Below, piece after piece: positions 57,024-64,000 of a DNA stretch of 64,000 nt (positions within the stretch are counted from its first letter, which is position 1; every line of letters starts with the position of its first letter). The notes under the pieces are model-generated. The model was not told the origin of the DNA and made no database searches. It was given only the letters and a program-made list of their open reading frames with translations. The stretch spans positions 97,606,141 to 97,670,140 of the forward strand of contig JAVGWX010000007.1 of NCBI GenBank assembly GCA_036924085.1, given 5' to 3'. The translations under genes were made by a program, and so were the position numbers. The DNA comes from Ariolimax columbianus (lineage: Eukaryota; Mollusca; Gastropoda; Stylommatophora; Arionidae).

Positions 57024-57194
57024 CCTGAGACCAGCTGTTCCGTCGCCAACGATACCGTATTCGTCCTGTTTTATATTAACAAATACTCGCAGTCCTGATG
57101 TGCGCCCATTTTTGATGTACCGCCAGGCTCCGTGTTTCGCCACGTGACCATGTCCGTTGAACTGGTGACAGCGAACATTCCAGTAGTCGAACGT
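57024..57194 (-). CDS. DEG/ENaC exon 3 of those seen: CHQFNG and QDEY block
   Basis: A 57-codon exon after acceptor tattattgcag, phase 0 at both ends, donor gtaagg. It reads TFDYWNVRCHQFNGHG, a charged loop, then TSGLRVFVNIKQDEYG and GDGTAGLR. The C.QFNG block corresponds to the family's YGNCY.FN, and GLR..VNI.QDEY to the strongly conserved GL.L.LNI.QDEY. This is the palm/beta-ball core of an ASC channel. A 28-bp array starts about 40 bp upstream. Confidence 0.93.
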
Positions 57195-57234
57195 CTGCAA
57201 TAATATTGTCATACATACTTGACTATAATTTTAC

Positions 57235-57585
57235 TTAACTAAACGTGAGAGGTAATTTATTTGGCTAATTGTTGAATTTAACTTCACTTTACTAAAATTG
57301 GGAAGTAAGATTACTTGACAAAAATCGGGACAAACGATTACTTGACAAATATAATAGTAAGATTACTTGACTAAAAGTAGGATGTAATATTACTTTACTA
57401 AAAGTTGGAAGTAAGATTACTTGACTAAAAGAGGGATGGACGATTACTTAACTAGAAGTGGGACGGACGATTACTTGACTAAAAGTGGGACGGAAGATTA
57501 CTTGACTAAAAGTGGGACGGACGTTTACTTGACAACTAGAATGTAAGATTACTTGACTAAAATTTGGATGTAAGATTATTTGCCT
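57235..57585. repeat. 28-bp degenerate minisatellite, about 11 copies
   Basis: Units of ttacttgactaaaagtggga type plus cggacgat. Copies are more diverged than in most arrays here, and it lies just upstream of exon 57024-57194. Confidence 0.88.
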
Positions 57586-57764
57586 TTTAAATTTACATTT
57601 TAAGGTCTAAGAACAACACGTTTGCTAATTGGTAATTGGCTTCCCTAAGCATCTGAGTGCATATCTTACGCATACACACTATTGATACTGTGACGGAGAC
57701 AAATGTAATGGTCACATGTTATCGCGTATTTTACCAAGCAAATTGGGTCATAACTTAAATTGAC

Positions 57765-57900
57765 GTCTTTGTACTGGTTTAGAAGACTCTGCAGAGTCTG
57801 TATACAATCAGTTTCTTATGATTCACTTGATCTAAAAATAACTATGCGCATCAAATGTACTCTGGCCCTGCCTCCACTATTTCTGGTGATACGTATACCA
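57765..57900 (-). mobile_element. CR1-like LINE, extreme 3' fragment
   Basis: On the minus strand it reads tagtggaggcagggc, then tgtatacagactctgcagag and tcttctaaaccagtac, and a degraded TTAAG tail. This is the same 3' end as the LINE at 16165-19035, heavily 5'-truncated and in the sense direction of the channel gene. Confidence 0.85.
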
Positions 57901-58669
57901 TAGGACGCCATACGTATTTCTCTAAACTGCCTTTGTAAATTATTCGAAAAATCGTATAAAATGTTGTTTTCCATCTTTTAAAACCTAAATATTTTCTAAT
58001 ATTGTAAGGACCCTTAAAGGTAACTGCCAAATTTGGTTCAGATCGGTGAAACTGTTCAGAATCGCTTAAGAAATGAAGAATAAAACAAACATACAGATTT
58101 TCAGTTGTACATATATCTTTATAGCCACAACCAGCATGCAGGAACTGGAAAGCACTAGAGTTCAGAGTAATCTGACCTTTGTTGAATGTTTAATTACTCA
58201 AACACTTGTTGACTCGTAAGTATTGGACCACATTTTTGGAGCCATCTGAAAATTGTCAATGAAATTGTGCACTTACTGGTGGCACAATAATACTTTGCTG
58301 TTCGTGGCTACAATGGAGACGTGGAGAGGCTATTTTCGTAGATTGAAAGTTAAATGACAAAAGAAACGTATGTCATACTTTCGAGTAAATGATTATCGAC
58401 AAGAAAATTCTTCACAAAACTGAACAATGTATAGAAAAAGATATAATTTTATCAGCACCTATTACATTGTGGAACACAAATTTGTTTTGCTAGTCTGATT
58501 GGAAGTCTACATTATGTAGGCAAGTAAGTCCAACAGCACGCACTGCTATCAGGGATGAAGTGTCACAGACATTAATGTTTGAGGTAATGTATTGTTTATC
58601 AACAGGGAAGACCGGTTTCATTCAACGTTGTCTTTCCTTGAAGTTTCCTTGTTTCCGGAAATAATTTGT
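57901..58669. other. intron sequence, possible transposon remnants
   Basis: Around 58000-58110, tgccaaatttggttcagatcgg followed by aaacaaacatacag resembles the 3' regions of some invertebrate transposons. Around 58310-58350 a plus-strand frame reads NGDVERLFS, resembling the hAT C-terminal dimerisation motif. Both are weak. Confidence 0.35.
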
Positions 58670-58714
58670 TTCAATACCTCATATTAGCCATCATCATGTA
58701 TCTTGTCCTTTGCA

Positions 58715-60105
58715 GCACGTCGCTCTCACAACAGCCGATCTGTAAGACTCGATCTCTAGCCAGGACGTCGCTCTCACAACAGCCGATCTGTAAGACTCGA
58801 TCTCTAGCCAGAACGTCGCTCTCACAACAGCCGATCTGTAAGACTAGATCTCTAGCCAGAACGTCGCTCTCACAAGAGCCGATCTCTAGCCAGAACGTCG
58901 TCCTCACAACAGCTGATCTGTAAGACGCTCGATCTCTAGCCAGAACGTCGCTCTCACAACAGGTGATCTGTAGGACTCGATCTCTAGCCAGAACGTCGCT
59001 CTCACAACAGCCGATCTGTAAAACTCGATCTATAGCCAGAAAGTCGCTATCACAACAGCCGATCTGTAAGACTCGATCTCTAGCCAGATCGTCGCTCTCA
59101 CAACAGCCGATCTGAAAGACTCGATCTCTAGCCAGAACGTCGCTCTCACAACAGCCGATCTGTGAGACTCGATCTCTAGCCAGAACGTCGCTCTCACAAC
59201 AGCCGATCTGTAGGACTCGATCTCTAGCCAGAACGTCGCTCTCACAACAGCCGATCTGTAAGACTCGATCTCTAGCCAGAAAGTCGCTCTCACAACAGCC
59301 GATCTGTAAGACTCAATCTCTAGCCAGATCGTCGCTCTCACAACAGCCGATCTGTAATACTAGATCTATAGCCAGAACGTCGCTCTCACAAGAGCCGATC
59401 TCTAGCCAGAACGTCGTCCTCACAACAGCTGATCTGTAAGACGCTCGATCTCTATCCAGAACGTCGCTCTCACAACAGCCGATCTGTAAGACTCGATCTC
59501 TAGCCAGAACGTCGCTCTCACAACAGCCGATCTGTAAGACTCGATCTCTAGCCAGAACGTCGCTCTCACAACAACCGATCTGTAAGACTCGATCTCTAGC
59601 CAGAAAGTCGCTCTCACAACAGCCGATCTGTAAGACTCGATCTATAGCCAGATCGTCGCTCTCACAACAGCCGATCTGTAAGACTAGATCTCTAGCCAGA
59701 ACGTCGCTCTTACAACAGCCGATCTGTAAGACTAGATCTCTAGCCAGAACGTCGCTCTCACAACAGCCGATCTGTAAGACTCGATCTCTAGCCAGAACGT
59801 CGCTCTCACAACAGCCGATCTCTAGCCAGAACGTCGCTCTTACAACAGCAGATCTGTAAGACTCGATCTCTAGCCAGAACGTCGCTCTCACAACAGCCGA
59901 TTTGTAAGACTCTATCTCTAGCCAGAACGTCGCTCTCACAACAGCCGATCTGTAAGATTCGATCTCTAGCCAGAACGTCGCTCTCACAACAGCTTATCTG
60001 TAAGACTCGATCTCTAGCCAGAACGTCGCTCTCACAACAGCCGATCTGTAAGACTCGATCTCTAGCCAGAACGTCGCTCTCACAACAGCCGATCTGTAAG
60101 ACTCT
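58715..60105 (-). repeat. 48-bp minisatellite derived from the LINE C-terminus, about 29 copies
   Basis: Units of cgatctctagccagaacgtc plus gctctcacaacagccgatct. At its upstream edge on the minus strand it is in frame with the LINE (VLKKTATEAGILVRDLESY, then RSAVVRATFWLEIESY repeated). The 16-residue period thus copies the last codons of ORF2. Some units lack about 24 bp (cgtcgctctcacaagagccg variants), breaking the frame. Confidence 0.94.
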
Positions 60106-60499
60106 AGATCTCTGACCAAAATGCCCGCCTCCGTCGCTGTCTTCTTCAGGACCTCCGTGATGTCTTGTGTCCATCTGCTTCTCGGTCTGCCTCTGCCCCG
60201 CCTTCCAGGAACCATACCCTCGGATATTGTTCTCTCTAGGCCATTATGGCGTTTGATGTGCCCAAAATATTTCAGTTTTCTGGATAAGATGTTGTTTACC
60301 AACCAATGTTCGTCAATGTCATGCTCTTTTTGTATATCTCCATTTTTGCGTTTCGCCACTCATCGTATTTTGAGCACTCTCCTGTAGCATTTCATTTCAA
60401 AAGATTCAATCCTTTTCTTAAGTGTCTGTGTGGTGGTCCACGTTTCACATCCGTACGTTGCCACCGGGAAGATGCAAGTTCGATGAATTTTTATGTTCG

Positions 60500-60780
60500 T
60501 CATCTTATTAGAGTTCTGCCACAGATTCTTAATCTTATTAGAGTTCTGCCACAGATTCTTAATCTTATTAGAGTTCTGCCACATATTCTTAATCTTATTA
60601 GAGTTCTGCCACATATTCTTCATCTTATTAGAGTTCTGCCACAGATTCTTAATCTTATTAGAGTTCTGCCACATATTCTTAATCTTATTAGAGTTCTGCC
60701 ACATATTCTTCATTTTATTAGAGTTCTGCCACAGATTCTTCATCTTATTAGAGTTCTGCCACAGATTCTTAATCTTATTC
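60500..60780 (-). repeat. 30-bp minisatellite in frame within LINE ORF2, 9 copies
   Basis: Units of cttattagagttctgccaca plus gattcttaat. On the minus strand each encodes ten residues (NKMKNLWQNS type). The frame is open from RRRMAMARQRLNK through all nine units into MTNIKIHRTC and VATYGCETWT, so the array is an in-frame insertion in the LINE protein. Confidence 0.94.
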
Positions 60781-60837
60781 AACCTCTGCCTTGCCATAGC
60801 CATTCTCCTTCTCACTTCCTTCAGGCAATCTCCATTG

Positions 60838-61195
60838 TTGCTTATGATTGAGCCAAGGTGACATTCTCAATCTTCATTGTTGTTTATGATTGAGCCAAGG
60901 TGACATTCTCAATCTCCATTGTTGCTTATGATTGAGCCAAGGTGACATTCTCAATCTCCATTGTTGCTTATGATTGAGCCAAGGTGACATTCTCAATCTC
61001 CATTGTTGCTTATGATTGAGCCAAGGTGACATTCTCAATCTCCATTGTTGCTTATGATTGAGCCAAGGTGACATTCTCAATCTCCATTGTTGCTTATGAT
61101 TGAGCCAAGGTGACATTCTCAATCTCCATTGTTGCTTATGATTGAGCCAAGGTGACATTCTCAATCTTCATTGTTGCTTATGATTGAGCCAAGGT
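60838..61195 (-). repeat. 42-bp minisatellite seeded on the RT motif FEYLGSIISNNGD, about 8.5 copies
   Basis: Units of tcaatctccattgttgctta plus tgattgagccaaggtgacat. The upstream junction reads ENVTRFEYLGSIISNNGD and the downstream junction NNGDCLKEVRRRMAMA. The array is thus an expansion inside one conserved motif. In the LINE frame each unit contains a stop (TGA), so the protein is interrupted even though 42 is divisible by 3. Confidence 0.93.
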
Positions 61196-61463
61196 ACTCA
61201 AAACGTGTGACATTCTCAATCTCCTATTGCTCCAGGATAACTTTAGGTTTGTGATTTTTACCTTGTCTGTGCTCATTATCTTGGTTTTACTTATAATCAG
61301 GTACAGATTCTGGTCCTCGCTGTGTTGTTTTACCGATAGGATCATCTGTTCCAGCCCCACAGCGCTCCTCGATAGGACAACTCTGTCATCGGCATATCTC
61401 AGCTCCGGTATCTCGTTTCCGCCGATTGTTAATGGCTCGAACTTGTTATAATTTTCATCATTC

Positions 61464-62279
61464 TTAACGTTCCTCACTATTGATTCGGCATTTATGGAAC
61501 AAATATGGAGAGAGTATGCATCCTTGTCTTACGGCCTTTCGAACCTCGAACCAGTCTGACGTTTCGCCGGCAATTCGGACCGCTGCTTGTTGTTCCTGAT
61601 ATAAAGATTCGATCAACTGGATCAAGTGCAATGGGAACCCGATTTCTCTCATTATTTCCCACAACCCTTGGTATTGTACACAATTAAATGCCTTCGTGTA
61701 ATCTATGAAGCAAGTGTGTACGTCAACATTGTACTCTCTGCATTTTTCTATAATATTTCCTATGTTGAGGAAGTGATCTTTCGTGCCTCGCCCTTTTCTG
61801 AAACCTGCCTGTGCCTCGTGTACCTCCTCATTGAGCTTGTTTCCTAGCCTCTTCATGATGATCCGTAGGAGGACCCCGCTGGCATGACTTATTAAAGCGA
61901 TGGTTCGGTAATTGGTACACTGCTTCATATCACCTTTCTTGGGGAGCGGTATATATTTTGTCCGTGCTCTCGGCCATATTGCACTGTGCCATACCTTTCT
62001 ACATAATGCGTGGTAGATGCGGACACTGGCTTCTCCTCCTGCCTGAATAAATTCACTCTGTATATCATCGCAACCTGGTGATTTCCCTTTCTTCAACCCT
62101 TGGATTGCGGAACGGACCTCTGCTATACTAGGTTCCGGCTCTGGTTCTGGTAGTTTAGGCGTTATGTTAGGGCCTACTCCGATGTTACCATATATTTCCT
62201 TACAACACGCCTTCCATCTTGCCAGTATATCCTTGCTTTCCGTCAGTGTCCTGACATCTTTATCGTGTATGACATGCAA
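61464..62279 (-). pseudogene. LINE reverse-transcriptase core
   Basis: A minus-strand frame of 271 codons has LKKGKSPGCDDIQSEF, IPLPKKGDMKQCTNYRTIA, EAQAGFRKGRGTKDHFLNI, TCFIDYTKAFNCVQYQGLW (first catalytic Asp) and VRQGCILSP. A one-base shift near 61500 then moves the reading frame. The next frame (61178-61477) continues with VRNVKND and the catalytic block LRYADDRVVLS. Endonuclease sequence upstream of 62300 is missing. The RT fold is complete across the shift, but the element is dead through the frameshift, truncation and arrays. Confidence 0.85.
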
Positions 62280-62593
62280 GGTGGGTTTGAATTCACCAGT
62301 TAGTTTTTTTTATTTCTTTGGTAGCCAAGCAGTTCAAAATGAAAAATCAGATTAATTGAATAATTTGTTTCCTTTGACAAAAAAATGGTTTGTCTGTATT
62401 GTCATGTAAGCAACATTCCATTTACGTTTATTACCTTCGATGTTTGAAAACTTGTAAGGTTAGGGGAGAGGGGAGGATGATGTATGATATCACGTGATTT
62501 TGTGACGAAATATAACGAGAGCGGAAAGTAGGGAAGGACAAGATTTGAATGAAATGATATGTCAACAACACTCATATCCCAGAATGCTCTCAC

Positions 62594-62714
62594 CTCGAAA
62601 TATTCCCTTCCCAACCTGATGCCGTCATACTCAGCGAAGCGTATTGCTAGTTCCATGGAATATTCGTCTATGACATCTGTAGTTGTTCGTTGAAGAAAAT
62701 GTCTGAATTCAGAC
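62594..62714 (-). CDS. DEG/ENaC exon 2 of those seen
   Basis: A 121-bp exon with acceptor tgtgtggccag and donor gtgaga. It starts with one base completing an Arg codon from the previous exon (phase 2) and ends in phase 0, reading SEFRHFLQRTTTDVIDEY, SMELAIRFAEYDGIRLG and REYFE. This is the helical, variable region just before the conserved C.QFNG block of ASC channels. Assignment rests on exact phase joins to both neighbours and position, not on a strong motif. Confidence 0.72.
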
Positions 62715-62799
62715 CTGGCCACACATACAAGAAAATAGTTATCAGCAGTATGGAGTAGTGATAGAAAATTTAGTAGGCAGTTTAACAACAGCAATTAAT

Positions 62800-63250
62800 C
62801 TGACCATCGAGCTGCAGTTGTCAAACATTTGTTGTAGTCTGTTAGCTTGAGTTAATCTGACCATCGAGCTGCAGTTGTCAAACATTTGTTGTAGTCTGTT
62901 AGCTTGAGTTAATTTGACAATCGAACTGGAGTTGTCAAACATTCGTTGTAGCCTGTTAGCTTGAGTTAATCTGACCATTGAGCTGCAGTTGTCAAACATT
63001 TGTTGTAGTCTGTTAGCTTGAGTTAATCTGACCATCGAACTGGCCTTATCAAACAAGTGCCCTGGTCTGTTAGCTTGAGTTAATCTGACCATCGAGCTGG
63101 CCTTATCAAACAAGTGCCCTGGTCTGTTAGCTTGAGTTAATCTGACCATCGAGCTGGCCTTATCAAATAAGTGCCCTGGTCTGTTAGCTTGAGTTAATCT
63201 GACCATCGAACTGGCCTTATCAAACAAGTGCCCTGGTCTGTTAGCTTGAT
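62800..63250. repeat. 57-bp minisatellite, about 8 copies in two blocks
   Basis: All units share gttagcttgagttaatctga. The left block has cagttgtcaaacatttgttg and the right block ccttatcaaacaagtgccct, so two founder units amplified side by side. It begins about 85 bp upstream, in gene direction, of exon 62594-62714. Confidence 0.96.
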
Positions 63251-63581
63251 GTAGCTAGGAGTAGGATTTCCTGCTTAGTGACATGACAGTATCTGATCTG
63301 TTACATACGGATTGGTTTGGCATGTACGAAGAATGTTAATTTTAAAATATGTAATACGTCCTCTGGAGTGGCTTATAATGTAGTTTTGTTAGAAGAGAAA
63401 ACATGAGAGAACATAGCGACAGCGGGCAGGATTGCTGGGAAAGATGACAAAGTCAGACATAAATATGATGAAAGTTGTTGCTGTTGTTATTGTTGAAGTT
63501 AAATTGCACACAATGAGTACGTCTACTCGTGCATGTGCCCTGAAAATGGCGTTAAATGTTGCAGAAGCTGTCCTCACATAC
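63251..63581. other. intron sequence
   Basis: Single-copy; a short (GTT)n-like stretch near 63475-63500. No exon recognised. Confidence 0.45.
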
Positions 63582-63683
63582 CGAGCGTGCTGATGAAAGT
63601 GAACCTGCGTCCTCCAGACAGTTGGGCTACACGTGACGTCATCTGTGTGGTTCTCACAGGCTTGACTTGATTGCATAGTTAAG
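63582..63683 (-). CDS. DEG/ENaC exon 1 of those seen (not the first exon of the gene)
   Basis: A minus-strand segment with a good donor (gtatgt, phase 2) that joins exactly to the next exon. One frame reads SSQACENHTDDVTCSPTVW and RTQVHFHQHAR, with two cysteines and a possible N-glycosylation site (NHT). The acceptor is chosen as gctgttttcag; other AGs lie 15-25 bases further in, so the upstream boundary is uncertain. No family motif. Membership rests on phase and position; first-membrane-segment exons would lie beyond the window. Confidence 0.55.
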
Positions 63684-63689
63684 CTGAAA

Positions 63690-64000
63690 ACAGTTGATCA
63701 TCAGTTCAAGGACAGAGAAGTTGTTGACATAAACTGTCAACCAGTTCAAAGGAAGAGAAGTTGTTGACATAAACTGTCATCCAGTTCAAAGGAAGAGAAG
63801 TTGTTGACATAAACTGTCAACCAGTTCAAAGGCAGAGAAGTAGTTGAAATATATTGTCAACCAGTTCTAGGACAGAGAAGTTGTTGACATACACTGTCAA
63901 CCAGTTCAAAGGCAGAGACGTTGTTGACATACACTGTCAACCAGTTCAAAGGCAGAGAAGTTGTTGATATACATTGTTAACCAGTTCAAGGACAGAGAAG
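63690..64000. repeat. 40-bp minisatellite, about 8 copies, running off the window
   Basis: Units with gttgttgacataaactgtca and accagttcaaaggaagagaa. It starts within a few bases of the acceptor chosen for exon 63582-63683. Confidence 0.95.

Larger units (their letters stand above)
58670..62300 (-). mobile_element. endonuclease/RT-type LINE carrying three internal minisatellites
   Basis: On the minus strand, RT sequence starts near 62300 and its C-terminal coding sequence continues to about 60110. A 3' end with atgatgat words lies near 58690. Three arrays lie inside it: 42 bp (60838-61195), 30 bp (60500-60780) and 48 bp (58715-60105). Genuine LINE protein sequence flanks each side of the first two. 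Without the arrays the element would be close to an ordinary truncated LINE of about 1.7 kb. It lies in the intron between exons 62594 and 57194, in sense orientation. Clade not assigned. Confidence 0.85.
35479..63683 (-). other. DEG/ENaC-family channel gene, partial, eight to nine exons
   Basis: Eight exons join on the minus strand with matching intron phases, 2-0-0-0-1-2-2 between consecutive exons. They total 985 bp, that is one leading base plus 328 codons with no stop. The protein has the order of an ASC-family extracellular domain. A Cys-His-Gln-Phe-Asn-Gly block (the family's YGNCY.FN) comes first, then GLR..VNI.QDEY, then V.I....SP..D..GI.L.PG. A cysteine cluster (KCREQC, ECNC) and CDCP..C....YDV.LS follow, then a conserved ENYL.L.VYF.S block. 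These channels are amiloride-sensitive sodium channels of the plasma membrane gated by acid, peptides or mechanical force; the subtype is not resolved. The first membrane segment lies outside the window to the right. The second segment with its G.S filter was not found between 38742 and 35632. Confidence 0.88.

Overview
The window looks like animal nuclear DNA, most likely from a lophotrochozoan such as a mollusc. The organism is inferred from gene structure and element types, not identified by any search. There are no prokaryotic genes. Real coding sequence is sparse: short exons with GT/AG junctions lie in introns packed with minisatellites, non-LTR retrotransposons, tRNA-derived SINEs, solo LTRs and DNA-transposon fossils. 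By eye, roughly 40-45% of the window is tandem repeat, in more than 35 unrelated arrays with units from 2 to about 76 bp.

The main cellular gene is on the minus strand, from 63.7 kb down to at least 38.7 kb and possibly to 35.5 kb. Eight exons (63582-63683, 62594-62714, 57024-57194, 52664-52762, 46631-46814, 42721-42781, 40940-41086, 38742-38841) join in phase into one frame of 328 codons. They encode most of the extracellular domain of a degenerin/epithelial sodium channel (DEG/ENaC, ASC family) subunit. A candidate last exon with the stop codon is at 35479-35632. The first transmembrane segment should lie beyond the right edge of the window; no exon for the second (pore) segment was found.

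Layout: 0-6 kb holds three large arrays (35, 61 and 29 bp units). 6-21 kb holds SINEs, two opposed solo LTRs of one family, a hAT transposase fossil, a mariner fossil, a long (ATCT)n tract, and a nearly complete CR1-like LINE inserted inside the second LTR. 21-31.3 kb is a run of arrays broken by another LTR-like element. 31-35 kb holds SINEs and decayed LINE pieces. 35-64 kb is the channel gene, whose introns carry arrays next to nearly every exon, a second CR1-like copy, other LINE pieces, a third solo LTR of the same terminal type, and a minus-strand LINE (58.7-62.3 kb) whose own coding region has grown three separate minisatellites.

The most interesting theme is how arrays start. Several are visibly seeded on functional sequence: an exon/intron donor site (46.6 kb), the neighbourhood of an acceptor (41.1 kb), a stop codon (35.5 kb), and conserved reverse-transcriptase motifs (39.4, 60.5, 60.8 and 60.1 kb).
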